Below are positions 36,542 to 47,362 of a stretch of 64,000 nt of DNA, in pieces. The position numbers and the translations under genes were made by a program. The stretch spans positions 24,550 to 88,549 of the forward strand of contig JAUCBJ010009081.1 in assembly GCA_032718475.1 (NCBI GenBank), written 5' to 3'. Each line of letters begins with the position of its first letter. Within the stretch, counting starts at the first letter, position 1. The stretch comes from Nemertoderma westbladi (lineage: Eukaryota; Xenacoelomorpha; Nemertodermatida; Nemertodermatidae). The notes under the pieces were generated by a model. The model was not told the DNA's origin. It saw nothing but the letters and a program-made list of their open reading frames with translations, and ran no database searches.

Positions 36542-36700
36542 CGAGTGATTTTGATGCTCTTTGCAGCAGTCTTGGATTCAGCAAAGGAGATGTTAGCAAT
36601 GGTTATATCTGTGAGTCCAGACTCATAACTGCTGTATCACAAAGTTATCGCGCAATAACCTGACCGCTTTCGTTGTCTAGGTTCTCAGATAATTTATCGG
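36542..36700 (-). pseudogene. Decayed LINE reverse transcriptase, upstream part
   Basis: On the minus strand this matches 50560-50717 of the LINE at 49866-52337: blocks GATAACTTT, GAGTCTG.ACTC.CAGATAT, ATTTCCTTTGCTGAA-like and GCTGCAAAGAGCAT, then ending at the base where the first 41-bp monomer starts. It is the part of the same decayed RT copy that lies upstream of the satellite. Similarity fades beyond about 36700. Confidence 0.82.
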
Positions 36701-37092
36701 TTAATTTATAGACTTTAATTTTGAAATGTAGCCTAAATATATTCAGAAATTAAAGTAGGGCCTATGGTAACTTAAAAATAATTTAATAAGTCAATATTCA
36801 AGACAGCAGATTATATAGGTATAAAACCATTACAAGTCTAATAAATATAAATAAATATAAATTCGATACAGCGAACTATCAAACAATGGCTAGTAATTAC
36901 AACAATTAATTAAGGTTAATTAATTACCACAATTAAGTATACTGTAGATCTGCATCGTCTGTTGTGGACACTTAGTTGAGACCGAGAGGGAGGGAGTGGG
37001 GAAGGGGGATGAGGGTGTTGTGGGGGGATGGGAAATGAGTAGGTTTAGTGACATTATGTTCTAACCAAAACAATAAACGGGTGTCAATAACA
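36701..37092. other. Non-coding, no gene seen
   Basis: AT-rich sequence followed by a G-rich stretch (36975-37035). No recognisable coding or structural feature. Confidence 0.45.
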
Positions 37093-37377
37093 CGGCCCAT
37101 GTGAAGAATACCAGACTTTCTGCCGTTATATTTCACTTTGCAGTTACCCCCATGTGAAGAATACCAGGCAGCCAGGTTTTCACCAAAACCAAAGGTTACA
37201 GAAGGGCTGAATCTAACCAAAACAATAAACGAATTAGTATATGTACAGGTTATAAGACAGAAATAAGCGCTATAAAACACTTAATAAAGATAAATTAAAA
37301 AAAATAAAAAATCTTCATATATAAAATTCCAATATAAAGTCGACCGAAAAGTGAAATCCTGGTATTCTTCACATGGG
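37093..37377. repeat. Small inverted-repeat element related to 1-78
   Basis: GCCCATGTGAAGAATACCAG occurs at about 37096-37115, again in direct orientation at about 37150, and in inverted orientation near 37357-37376. The flanking AATAACAC sequences are also inverted. The interior matches the repeat at 1-78 and contains CCAAAACAATAAACG blocks shared with the MITE at 1299-1709. This is a non-autonomous element or a composite of such fragments; the exact ends are uncertain. Confidence 0.6.
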
Positions 37378-40300
37378 CGAATAACACAGGTTACAGTTGC
37401 GTTTTATTTAATCGTATACAGCTGTTACTATTTTTGTCAATTTTAACCTGTAGAAGGCTCCATTTCGTTTGTGTCAAGAGCCCGCCACTCACAACTCCTA
37501 TAATACCTACGTCATATGTCAATATGCTGTACCGGTATGTTGAGAAACTAACAAAAGGAAACAAAAAGAATTAAGTGGGCGCAAATAATTATAAACCAAG
37601 AAGATTGCGACTTATTATAACACTTATACTTTTATCTGAGGGTGTATAAGAGATAAGCCAATGACACATGTTAACGCCTATTGGCAAAGTACAAAACCGA
37701 TATTATATTGTTATTATTACAGTTATTAGCCTATTATTATTGCTCTTACCTGATACCATTTGCATTGAATAACCCGGAAGGGGGTATATACCAATCAATC
37801 TCAGTCAATCTCAAAGAAAATCAGTAATCTTGGCAACCACTGGGTTTCTGGGCGGTCATCATTTCCTTGCATTCTGGCTTGAGAGGAAGGGAGGCCGTGA
37901 TTGGCTGATACCTCAGGCTACAGTTTCACTGACCTTGCTAGACTGTACCTAAGCCAAATAAATATAACTCAGTTTTAATGAGGGTATGTTTGCCTGGAAA
38001 AATCATCCTCCTACACAAGCCCTTCCGTCAGAACACTACTTCTCGGCACATTTAGTTTAAATGTGTGTCATTGTATGGGGATTTCTATTCAATTAACTTA
38101 CAATCAATTAATATAGTAAGTACTAGGTAGTACAGAGCTGAGCTGATTTTATGGTTAGGCGAGAGGTCATGTCAACCAGCTTGTGGTGGGATTTATAATA
38201 AACTTATTAATAAATAATTAATATTAATAATAGGCCTAAGTGCCGTAGGTTAAAAAAAATTCAGAGATGAGGCTGCTTTTCCCATATAATTGGATTGATA
38301 TATGGTTTGATATCGCTGCGAGTCTACGACAACCGGCAGTTATATGCAGGAAGAAATAAGGATATTTTCACAGGGCATGTAAGACACAAAGTAATACATT
38401 AATATTTCGCACTTAACCCCCCCCACACTGCCGTTGAAATTCTTTAGATCTCCCGAACATATTTATTTATATTGTATATGTATATTTTTGTTAAAAATAT
38501 ACACAATCAAACACGTTATATTTAGTATTAGTTAATACAAATATTGTAATTACAAAATCAAATATCCCAGATAATATATCTGGATAATATACCAAAAGAG
38601 AGAACATGATGTAGACTAAGTTGGGTTTGAGGCCAGTAAATATTAAAACACTGAAACTACAATAAGGAAGTGAAGTAAACTAGAGGGATATGAAATCAAA
38701 TAGATAATTTAAGGCCGGAGTAGCCCCCCCCCCCCATGTGGAAATTTCAAATATTTGTTTTTTATTTAATCTATAGGTAAATTTAATGACGATTTCAAAT
38801 GTGAAATCCGTTAGCGAGATCTGTTTTATTTCTCGAGTTAGTGCAGTTTTTCCATAAGACATAAGTTTTGTCATAAGTTTTTCCGTCAAATTGTAAGAAA
38901 GACAGACAACTGACGACAGTCAGACAAGATCCCACAAAACAATAAAACTGACATCGGAAATGAAATCTGCGACCCCGAAAACCCCCGTAATGAGTTTTAG
39001 CTCGGTAATTTGTTTCTTTTGTGCCACAAATGTTTAACCAACCAGAGACCCAGTTTTGGCCGTAATGGTTAAACTTTGAAGGCAATTATCTCGGAATGAC
39101 ATTTTTCAGTTGGAAATTACTACTTCTCCGCCATTTTTCAACCAATTTTCTTTATTTTTGACTTACTCGAAAGGTTTTCGATAGTTCTTTGAAAGTTATC
39201 GGTTGGAATTTTTATATTTCTCTTTTTACAGACAATTTTTCAGTTTACAGCCAAAAATTATTGTAAATTTTGTCAAATTTTCATAAATATTAATAATATT
39301 AATAATTTTTCATAAAAACGCAAAACTAAAAATTTTAACCGATAACGTTTGTGGATGGAGCTCACTTCGTAATTCAAAAAAAATTTGTATCAGCCAATTT
39401 CACCTCAGATTGAATGACTAATTAGACTTGTGAGTGGTCCCTGTTTCGAATCCCGGTCCCAGCGTTAATTTTTCAACAGGTCCATACAGTATCTTTCTAT
39501 GGTTCTATTTGAACTTCACCAGCGGGTGTCGGCCTTCAACATCTTTAATATTGAATGACTAGTTAGCATTTTAGCCGCTAATAGTGTTCCATTCATGGCC
39601 GCTAGAGGGCGACTGGAAATTGGAAAATTTTACGATAAAACAAATGTTTAGCCATATTTTAACAGCCCGTACTGTATAAAATCAAAATATTTTCATTTTC
39701 AGTAGAAATTGTAGACATTTAAATAGGTATTGGGTGGGGGGGGGGGGGGGGGGGTGGGTATTCCGGCCTTAAGTATAATATACTGTAATAGCAGTTCGTG
39801 GAAGCAAAAGAAAGCGAGAATAGCATATTCTAAAACTTAATTCCTTGTTTCTATAATATTTTATTTGAGACATTGAAGATGAACAGAAAATTAAGTTGGG
39901 GGGGGGGGGGGGGGTAGTTTTTCTTATTTTGTACGTATCTCCAATGTGGTTGAAAAATGCATAGAAAAAATGTTATACCATCGAAAAGAGATCATCAGAA
40001 GTACATAAATTTTGGCGCCCCCTAGCGGCCTGCGTGAGATTTTAAAGATTTCACTAAAAAGACTACTCCTCAGTTATTTTTCGATACCAAATTTTTTGGA
40101 ACCAGCATGTTCATTTTCATCATATTTTTTGCGCACTTTTTGTATTTTGGTTTTCTACAGTACTGTATTTCTGATAATTGATGATTTTGTAAAAAAAAAT
40201 TATCTAATTGTTGTAATTTTTCATTCAAAAAATGCGGAAATATTATTGAATTAAGAAAAGTGCGTGAAATTTATTGAAGCCTATCACATTACCTTTCATA

Positions 40301-40659
40301 TAAAGCCAACATTGTAAAAAACGGTAAAGAAATGGCGGTGGTTGTAGAGATATCACATTAGAGACTGGGAGACCATAGAACATGGCTCGCCCCATTATAT
40401 ACTGGATAGGTATATATAGTAGAGTAGTGGATATAGTTCCATACATACTTAGTTATTATTATGTCTGTCAGTATATAGCATGCAGTAGTCATGCAGATAT
40501 AGTTATCTGAGAGTATCAGAATATAAGATATGAAGTACTACAGTCTGACAGTGTTATGCTCACCAGTACGTTCATATCCCCATAGTGGTGTAGTATTTTT
40601 CGTGCGAAAAAATGTCATTCTGAGATAATCGCCTTTAAATTTCAAACCTTCCCGCGCAA
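37378..40659. other. Non-coding region with dispersed repeats, no gene seen
   Basis: No coding region is supportable here. It holds a C run (38724-38735) and two G runs (39736-39754, 39898-39914). A sequence at about 39066-39100 (AATTATCTCGGAATGACATT) recurs inverted near 40611-40643, which could mark the ends of a 1.6-kb element with no coding capacity. A tRNA-like GTTTCGAATCC (about 39449) is discussed under rejected items. Confidence 0.45.
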
Positions 40660-41110
40660 AACAGTACAGGTGGTATTGTACCATAAAGCTCGCCGTTTGT
40701 CATGTGTTGTCTCCAGCTGATGTTTAGGGCTGCCCTTAGTAGTCTTGTGTAGCAACCATCAATTCTTTGTTCAAGTGATTTAGTCAGTGTCCAGGTCTCA
40801 TCCCCTTATAAAAATACACTTTCCACTGTGGCTCGAAAGAACTTAGTCTTCAGGTGCCTGGAAAGATCTGATTTCAAGATGGTATCCATTTTTGATAGCG
40901 CTACCCTTGCCTTTGCTTTCCTAACTTCTATGTCCTTTTTGCTATTCTCTATCCATGACCCAAGGTACTGTAAGTCGTCAACCTTCCTTAGTTAATTATT
41001 ATCAATGGTTGTCAAGTTTCCATCAACATTAAAGGTCATGAATTCGGTCTTGGTAGCATTTATATGCAATCCAACCTCCTTAGCAGCCCTCTCCAATTTA
41101 TTTAGTTTTT
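40660..41110 (-). pseudogene. LINE reverse-transcriptase remnant, 3' half (split by the LINE at 41.1-47.4 kb)
   Basis: The minus strand reads LERAAKEVGLHINATKTEFM, then VDDLQYLGSW, DIEVRKAKARVAL, FFRATVESV and LEQRIDGCYTRLLRAALN, the thumb and C-terminal region of a non-LTR reverse transcriptase. There are stops in several places. The upstream part (fingers/palm with LQGDT and FADDIVLLS) is not here but at 47365-47650, on the far side of the intact LINE, so one older element was split by that insertion. Confidence 0.8.
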
Positions 41111-41398
41111 TTTAGTATTGTATTTGTAATTATATAAACTCCAACAAGCAACCTAATGCTATTGTTGTAAATTGCACACAAGAAATATAAGAACAAAACC
41201 CGTCACCGTCACTACTATACCTACAAGACTATACCTACTATAGACCTACAAGCACTTAATTACTTGCACACTTTTACGAACCGGAACCGCATTAATAACA
41301 TAAAATAAGCACCAAAATACTGCAAAGATAGGTAATAAAGTGTAATATATGGGCATGCACATTGTATGGGATACTAATAGTTTTTGTAACAGAGTTTA

Positions 41399-44300
41399 TC
41401 AGCATCCTATTATAGCGGACCTTATTGCCATTGCTTTATACACAAAAATGCCAAAATTTTTGATTATTGCTTCCGATTTTGATGACAAAAGTGAATGGAA
41501 TCCATTAATACTTGGAGAGCGATACATAACCACAGGTAAGAACTTACTTCTTGTTTCGGAATAGGCAGAGCAAACCAGGGTAAAATGTAATTCGTCCTCA
41601 ACCTCGCCACTCTTACACACCGGACATACCCTTTCATCAATTTCCTGCCGAGGCCTAGCCCATCTACCCACCTCAATTTGGAGGCTATGTGACGTTGAGC
41701 GCAAGCGTGCTATCGCGACCCTAAGCTGTGGGGCGTCTGCCAGACTGTTTAAGTACTTTTCAGTTCCAAAATTTGTCTTAACGTATAATCTTCCTTTTGG
41801 TGAATTTTGAATAGAATGCCGCCACCCTTGAATAAATTGGTCCCATATAACACGCTTGGCATTATCTAGGAATTGTCGCTCATTTTCCACCCTCTGGCTT
41901 ACCCAAGCCCAACTCATACCCAGATTGTTCAAACAATCCCGAATGTGGGTCGCCCAATTGGTTACATTGTTGGATATACTGGCATCGTGATATAATATAT
42001 TATACACCTGTTTCGTGATTTTTTTATCCGACATTTTAATTAGTCTTACCCAGAATTTTATGGCTGCAAAAACATGTTTCACTTTAAGCGGTGCCACGCC
42101 CGTTTCACCATAAACCATAAAATTTGGCGTGCTAGATTTGACACCGATAATCCTTTTCAAATAACCTAGATGTACTCTTTCAATGTCTGTGGCTTTGTGG
42201 AATGCCCATATTTCAGAACCATAACTAAGTACCGGTATAATTAAAGACTGAAATAGGTTATATCTAAGGTCAAACCCTATATATGGAAATTCTAACAAAT
42301 ACTTATTGAGAGAAAATAGGGCCTTGCTTCCCTTGTCGGCCAAAAGTTTTTGCGCTGGCGTGAATGAACCCATACATGACATCTTAATACCCAAGTAGGT
42401 GTAGTGTGGCACGGTCTCTATATCATTCCCTTTGTATGTCCATTTTTCAGTTAACTGGAGCGTACCCCCTTTGCGGAAGACTACCACATTCGATTTTTTG
42501 AGGTTAACTTGCAATCCCCAATAGTCAGAGAAATCACCAAGAATGTCTAAAGAATGTTGCAGTTTATTCGCACTATCCGCAACCAGAACGATATCATCTG
42601 CATATAAGAGGATCAATAAGTGAAAATATCCTATATCCAAACCACTGAAACCACCTTTCCCCAATTCAGCTTCCAGATCATTCATGAAAAATGAGAATAA
42701 AATTGGTGACAAACACTCGCCCTGAATAACTCCCATGTAAGAGTCAAATTCGTTTGATAAAAGGCCATTAGATTTAACACAAGATTTGACGTTAGAGTAC
42801 ATACTCTTAATTACCTTAAATAGATTGCCGCTGAAACCCATGCAATCTAGTTTGAACCACAAAGCCTCTCTGTTTATGGAATCAAAGGCCTTGGCGAAAT
42901 CTATAAAGGCACAATAAAGTTTACCTTTCGTTCCACCAACACCAATGAAGTGATTAATAAGGCCACTCAGGGCGAAAATGTGGTCTGTTGTGCGGTATCC
43001 CTCCCTGAAACCTGCCTGTGACTCTGTGATAATGTCCAGGCAGTCCGACCAAAAGCCTAACCTCTTGTTAATTAAACTAGTGAATAGCTTCGCAATACAG
43101 CTGATAAGGGAAATTCCTCGATAATTTTCTGGCAATTTAATGGACCCCTTATTTTTATAAATCGGTGAAATTACAGCCACTGCCCATGCTCTCGGAAAGT
43201 AACCAGATGACAGAATAGAGTTAAATAGCACCGTAAAAACTGGCACCAGAGTTTCTTTGCCTTCAATTAAAAATTCATTAACAATTTGGTCCACACCGGG
43301 TGCTTTACCTCGTTTGAGCCCATTAACTCCCAAAAAAACTTCTTCCTCTGTAAATGGCTGTGATAACTCGTTTTCGAACATTTGCTTACTTTCCGCAAAA
43401 TTTGCTGATCCTGGTGGTTTTACACCAGTATTAATAAACTCATTGTTCTGCGAATACAGTTTATTATAATAATTTTGGAAGTCAGTAATGCTAGGTCCAA
43501 GGGCAGTGCTCCCACCGTGTCCATTATTTTGGTTACCGCTCGCGGATGCGAGAAGCTTCCAGAACTTTTTTGAGTCAGCTACTTTAACGGATTCCAATTT
43601 AGTTGATTTTGATCGCTTATAAACTGTTTTTGCTTTTCTCAGGCACCTACTGTAGGCTGAGCGAGCCAGAGAAAGTACTCTATGTGTCTCAGGTGTTGGA
43701 TTGTTTTTCCAACCATTTAACGTAGTGCGAAAAGTTTGACGGTATTGAAAGCATTCGTCTGTATACCAGGGAAAAGAATTATGCAAAGCCCCACGGTCCT
43801 CCATACTTTGACATTCACTTGGTTTGAAATAGCGGTCTGCCACTTTAGAAATGCAGTCCGTTATTTCAGCTGTTGCGCTATCAATAGATTCTTGGCTATA
43901 CTCACCCTCGCATAGGTTGTTGCAAATATCATTCATTTCAGTCTGAACATTAGCTGAATCTAGGTCGTTAACAAATTTGTACGACAATTTTTCTTTCCAT
44001 ACATATCGCTTCACTTTTGGGGTGGCAATATCAAACTTGTTATTTACCATAACTTTATTTATTTTCCACGAGAATGTTGCACTGACAACACAGTGCTTAC
44101 CAAAAATATTCGCGTCACCCACCCAAAAACCAGAACAATTATTTAACATCGCTTGACTACAAACAATGTAATCAATTGTGGAGCCACCAACTTTATTCCT
44201 AGAAGAAGTACGAAATGTTAATTTTCCGGTGGAAGCGTCGCACCCAGACCTCCCGTTTAAAATCCTTATACCCGTGTCTTTACACAATTGGATGAGCCTC

Positions 44301-44986
44301 CTACCATGCGGGTTTACCACTTTATCCTGGTTAGTACGGTGCTTATTGATATTAATAAAAAAATTATTACTACCTAGAGGTCCTTCACCGTTGTCATCGT
44401 CATCGTACACGTAATCAGGCGGTAGCAAATCATCTAATACCGTATTTCTATCTAAGGATTCCCTTTGAATAAAGTCTACATCGGTTCCGGTTCTGGCATT
44501 TAAATCGCCAAGTAAAATTAATTCTTTATCTACGCCAAAACGTGCCAGCCCTTCTTCAATTTTATTAAAAAGTCGGGAAGGGTCACCAGAGTGAGCAGTC
44601 GAGCCATCTGGTGGGATATAGGCAGCACATAGTAATATATCTTTAGGCAAATCAAGGTCAACGCTATCTAAATTTATAAAAATCAGGTCTTCATCTTTTT
44701 CTAACACCGAAACAACCCCAGTTAAATTTGTTTTATGGAATATAGTAACACCACCACTATATCTCTTAGCTCTAAAGTGCTTTCTACACCTAGTTATAGA
44801 AATATCTTTGTAACCTGGAATTTCTACATTACACTTAGTTATTGGCCCTAACCATGTCTCAACACAAATAAATATATCATATTTATTCACCAATTCAATA
44901 AAATCAATGTCGCTTAACTTTGATGTCAGGCCCTCTGTATTAAGTAGACCGAAAGATAGTTCCTTCACACTGGTCTCTGCAATCAA
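41399..44986 (-). CDS. LINE ORF2: AP endonuclease-reverse transcriptase
   Basis: A frame of about 1195 codons. Residues 1-310 form an apurinic-like endonuclease that nicks the target DNA: LLNTEGL (Asn), ETWLG (Glu), LLGDLNARTG (about 157-166), GSTIDYIV and FGKHCVV. The reverse transcriptase (about 520-830) shows GKAPGVDQIVNEFL, YRGISLISCIAKL, QAGFREGYRT, FIDFAKAFDSI, GVIQGECLSPILF, the catalytic YADDIVLVAD (about 795) and YLGIKMS. A C-terminal knuckle CPVCKSG...DELHFTLVC lies near 1118-1140. No ATG occurs at the 5' end: the coordinate given uses a TTG, and the frame opens upstream to a stop at about 45030, overlapping ORF1 by about 45 bases in the -1 frame. Translation may need frameshifting or reinitiation. 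Confidence 0.9.
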   Translation of the reverse strand: MIAETSVKELSFGLLNTEGLTSKLSDIDFIELVNKYDIFICVETWLGPITKCNVEIPGYKDISITRCRKHFRAKRYSGGVTIFHKTNLTGVVSVLEKDEDLIFINLDSVDLDLPKDILLCAAYIPPDGSTAHSGDPSRLFNKIEEGLARFGVDKELILLGDLNARTGTDVDFIQRESLDRNTVLDDLLPPDYVYDDDDNGEGPLGSNNFFININKHRTNQDKVVNPHGRRLIQLCKDTGIRILNGRSGCDASTGKLTFRTSSRNKVGGSTIDYIVCSQAMLNNCSGFWVGDANIFGKHCVVSATFSWKINKVMVNNKFDIATPKVKRYVWKEKLSYKFVNDLDSANVQTEMNDICNNLCEGEYSQESIDSATAEITDCISKVADRYFKPSECQSMEDRGALHNSFPWYTDECFQYRQTFRTTLNGWKNNPTPETHRVLSLARSAYSRCLRKAKTVYKRSKSTKLESVKVADSKKFWKLLASASGNQNNGHGGSTALGPSITDFQNYYNKLYSQNNEFINTGVKPPGSANFAESKQMFENELSQPFTEEEVFLGVNGLKRGKAPGVDQIVNEFLIEGKETLVPVFTVLFNSILSSGYFPRAWAVAVISPIYKNKGSIKLPENYRGISLISCIAKLFTSLINKRLGFWSDCLDIITESQAGFREGYRTTDHIFALSGLINHFIGVGGTKGKLYCAFIDFAKAFDSINREALWFKLDCMGFSGNLFKVIKSMYSNVKSCVKSNGLLSNEFDSYMGVIQGECLSPILFSFFMNDLEAELGKGGFSGLDIGYFHLLILLYADDIVLVADSANKLQHSLDILGDFSDYWGLQVNLKKSNVVVFRKGGTLQLTEKWTYKGNDIETVPHYTYLGIKMSCMGSFTPAQKLLADKGSKALFSLNKYLLEFPYIGFDLRYNLFQSLIIPVLSYGSEIWAFHKATDIERVHLGYLKRIIGVKSSTPNFMVYGETGVAPLKVKHVFAAIKFWVRLIKMSDKKITKQVYNILYHDASISNNVTNWATHIRDCLNNLGMSWAWVSQRVENERQFLDNAKRVIWDQFIQGWRHSIQNSPKGRLYVKTNFGTEKYLNSLADAPQLRVAIARLRSTSHSLQIEVGRWARPRQEIDERVCPVCKSGEVEDELHFTLVCSAYSETRSKFLPVVMYRSPSINGFHSLLSSKSEAIIKNFGIFVYKAMAIRSAIIGC

Positions 44987-47214
44987 TCTGGGGTTATAAT
45001 CGCTTCGATTGGAGGGATATTATTGGGGTCCTCATTATTTAGTAGAAGTTGGTCGGGTGGCTCTTCACCACATCCTGGGTTATCCGAACCAGGTCCACCG
45101 ACCCGCACAGACTGCGACCGTTGTGCCGTTCCGCTAGGGTTAATGTCTGGGTTAACCGAACCAGGTCCACCGACCCGCCCAGACTGCGACCGTTGTGCCG
45201 TTCCGCTAGGGTTAATGTCTGGGTTAACCGAACCAGGTCCACCGACCCGCCCAGACTGCGACTGTTGTGCCGTTCCGCTAGGGTTAATGTCTGGGTTAAC
45301 CGAACCAGGTCCACCGACCCGCCCAGACTGCGACTGTTGTGCCGTTCCGCTAGGGTTAATGTCTGGGTTAACCGAACCAGGTCCACCGACCCGCCCAGAC
45401 TGCGACCGTTGTGCCGTTCCGCTAGGGTTAATGTCTGGGTTAACCGAACCAGGTCCACCGACCCGCCCAGACTGCGACCGTTGTGCCGTTCCGCTAGGGT
45501 TTATGTCTGGGTTAACCGAACCAGGTCCACCGACCCGCCCAGACTGCGACTGTTGTGCCGTTCCGCTAGGGTTAATGTATGGGTTAACCGAACCAGGTCC
45601 ACCGACCCGCCCAGACTGCGACTGTTGTGACGTTCCGCTAGGGTTTATGTCTGGGTTAACCGAACCAGGTCCACCGACCCGCCCAGACTGCGACTGTTGT
45701 GCCGTTCCACTAGGGTTAATGTCTGGGTTAACCGAACCAGGTCCACCGACCCGCCCAGACTGCGACCCTTGTCTAGGTCCATTCGGGGTTGTTACTCTCC
45801 TACCAGAGCGTGTTCGAGAAGCCGGGCCACCCACGCTATTACTTCGCCTCTCATCCATTCTTTTTTTCCCCTTCCTCCCCCGACTCTTTACAACTTCAAA
45901 AACCTCAGCAGAATCAGCACCTTCGTCATTCCTAGGTGGTGTTATCGTTTGTAACTCGGGTGTGGTTAAGGTCGCATCATCGTTATTCACCATGCAACTT
46001 GCTATCGAGAAGTCCGCTATAACAGCAGAGTCGAAAGTAGGCTGATCGTTCATTTCATTCCCCATAAGGTTATTCATTGTAGTGGCCGAGGAAGTAGAGT
46101 TGGTGTTCATGGTACCGGATCCGGGGTTGTTCACTGGCACCGGTAAGTTATTTCTTCGGCCTGGGTGGTTTCGAGGTTGTCCAATACTGTCGTTATCTGA
46201 ATTCGTCCGTCTGGTTTCTGGCGCTCTCCGTACATCCACGCTTCCAGTGGTACCGGATCTCGGTCCAGAAACAGATGACCTGTTATTGTGGTTAGGATAC
46301 CGGTAACGGTTCCTGTGTTCCAACATCCCTAGGACCTCAGATATTGTACTAACAGAGTCGCGTGGACTAGGTCCACAGCGCAGATCCCAGCCACTAAAGC
46401 GTCTGTCATTAATAAGGAGCGTATTGCCCTGTACCTTGCTGGTAAAACCCTGAGATCTAGCATCCCGTGACAGCCTGAACAAGGTTTCGCGCTGTGATCG
46501 GATCTCATATGGAAAGTCTTCAGTAATTTTGTACTCCGTACCTGCGAGCCAAGACCGTGCCCGCCCCAGTACGTATTTTTTATCCTTTATGGAGAGGAAC
46601 TCGACTTTGATTGGTCTGGGTAAACTTTGGTGTTCGCGTCGAAGGCCCAGCCGAAACACTTCCTCGAGTTTGAACTCATATTCGCATTCAAGATACTCAT
46701 AGAGAAACTGTTCGACGACTTGTTCAGCGATTTCCCCCGCTCGCTCAGGGATCCCCTTGATGATTACGTTTCTGCGGGTTACACCTGACTGTGCCAAAAT
46801 GGCCTGTTTGAGTGCCTCTTTTGCGATACTACCGTTATAGTCCACTTGTGCTTTTACCTCGCCAACCACACCTCTAATTTCTTCTATACCGCGCGAAATA
46901 GTTTTCATTTCCTTTGCCATTCCAGGGATGAGTAAGAGAATTTCGTTCGTTGGCAAATTGTCTTGCGCTAGGATACCACTGCGTCCACTACTGGAGACTC
47001 GGAGCCTCTTGTTATTTGCCACATTGCCGCTGTTATCGGTACCGGTATCTGTACTACTACGTGTACTTTCCGTTACGTTACCGGCCGTTGCCACCGCCAA
47101 GTTAATAGGTGACCCCACCTGAGTAGTGCTAAAAGTGCTAGAGTCTAAACCTTCATCCGTATCCATCCAGTCATATGCCGTTGCTCCACTACCGATGACG
47201 GTAGTAGAAATCAT
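44983..47214 (-). CDS. LINE ORF1: RRM-type nucleic-acid-binding protein with 24-residue repeats
   Basis: A 743-codon frame with a true ATG. Residues about 90-145 look like a coiled coil (MAKEMKTISRGIEEIRGVV). Residues about 146-285 match the L1-type ORF1 core: RRNVIIKGIPER (RRM strand 1), RPIKVEFLSIKDKKYVLGRA (RRM strand 3 and helix), then a C-terminal domain with ITEDFPYEIRSQRETLFRL. Such proteins form trimers that coat the element RNA and act as chaperones. The middle is a low-complexity Ser/Arg/Asn region. Residues about 480-711 are 9-10 tandem copies of a 24-residue unit containing QSGRVGGPGSVNPDINPSGT, probably disordered. No CCHC finger is seen in ORF1. The 3' end overlaps the ORF2 frame. 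Confidence 0.85.
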   Translation of the reverse strand: MISTTVIGSGATAYDWMDTDEGLDSSTFSTTQVGSPINLAVATAGNVTESTRSSTDTGTDNSGNVANNKRLRVSSSGRSGILAQDNLPTNEILLLIPGMAKEMKTISRGIEEIRGVVGEVKAQVDYNGSIAKEALKQAILAQSGVTRRNVIIKGIPERAGEIAEQVVEQFLYEYLECEYEFKLEEVFRLGLRREHQSLPRPIKVEFLSIKDKKYVLGRARSWLAGTEYKITEDFPYEIRSQRETLFRLSRDARSQGFTSKVQGNTLLINDRRFSGWDLRCGPSPRDSVSTISEVLGMLEHRNRYRYPNHNNRSSVSGPRSGTTGSVDVRRAPETRRTNSDNDSIGQPRNHPGRRNNLPVPVNNPGSGTMNTNSTSSATTMNNLMGNEMNDQPTFDSAVIADFSIASCMVNNDDATLTTPELQTITPPRNDEGADSAEVFEVVKSRGRKGKKRMDERRSNSVGGPASRTRSGRRVTTPNGPRQGSQSGRVGGPGSVNPDINPSGTAQQSQSGRVGGPGSVNPDINPSGTSQQSQSGRVGGPGSVNPYINPSGTAQQSQSGRVGGPGSVNPDINPSGTAQRSQSGRVGGPGSVNPDINPSGTAQRSQSGRVGGPGSVNPDINPSGTAQQSQSGRVGGPGSVNPDINPSGTAQQSQSGRVGGPGSVNPDINPSGTAQRSQSGRVGGPGSVNPDINPSGTAQRSQSVRVGGPGSDNPGCGEEPPDQLLLNNEDPNNIPPIEAIITPD
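45075..45775 (-). repeat. 72-bp in-frame minisatellite within LINE ORF1
   Basis: Nine to ten copies of a 72-bp unit (24 codons) with few substitutions: Asp/Tyr, Ala/Ser and Gln/Arg changes between copies. The length is a multiple of three, so copy-number change does not break ORF1. The same property keeps frames open on the opposite strand (for example 45023-46045), which I take as artefacts. Confidence 0.95.
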
Positions 47215-47362
47215 TCTAGTAACTGTAATACTGGCAGACTTATTACTGCACTAATGTAGGCCTATTATATAAGTTCAATATGAGTATTAAATACAGTAGT
47301 AATTCAGCAATGTACTGCAATGCCAAGTACTGAACTTGAAGTTGAACTTGAACTTGAGTACA

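Larger units (their letters stand above)
41111..47362 (-). mobile_element. LINE retrotransposon with two intact ORFs
   Basis: A minus-strand non-LTR retrotransposon of about 6.25 kb. It has a short 5' UTR (about 47362-47215), ORF1 (47214-44983), ORF2 (44986 or earlier to 41399) and a 3' UTR of about 290 bases ending in an A-rich CTAAAAAAAACTAA near 41107. Both ends were set by where the split RT remnant stops and resumes, so they are accurate only to some tens of bases; I could not fix a target-site duplication. Both frames are open from end to end, so the insertion is probably young and may be competent. The clade cannot be assigned by eye; domain content (RRM-type ORF1, APE endonuclease, RT, C-terminal CCHC-like knuckle) is that of L1- or Jockey/CR1-type elements. 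Confidence 0.88.

Noticed and set aside
36541-36620. Plus-strand peptide DFDALCSSLGFSKGDVSNGY resembling a scavenger-receptor exon
   Set aside because: The same bases on the minus strand align with the LINE reverse transcriptase at 50630-50717, which explains the sequence fully.
39445-39470. Second B-box-like motif (GTTTCGAATCC)
   Set aside because: No acceptor stem or convincing A box at the right distance; not callable as a tRNA or SINE.
45023-46045. 340-codon plus-strand frame across the LINE ORF1 repeat
   Set aside because: It is the antisense of the 72-bp repeat in ORF1. ORF1 on the minus strand has recognisable domains, while the antisense has none.
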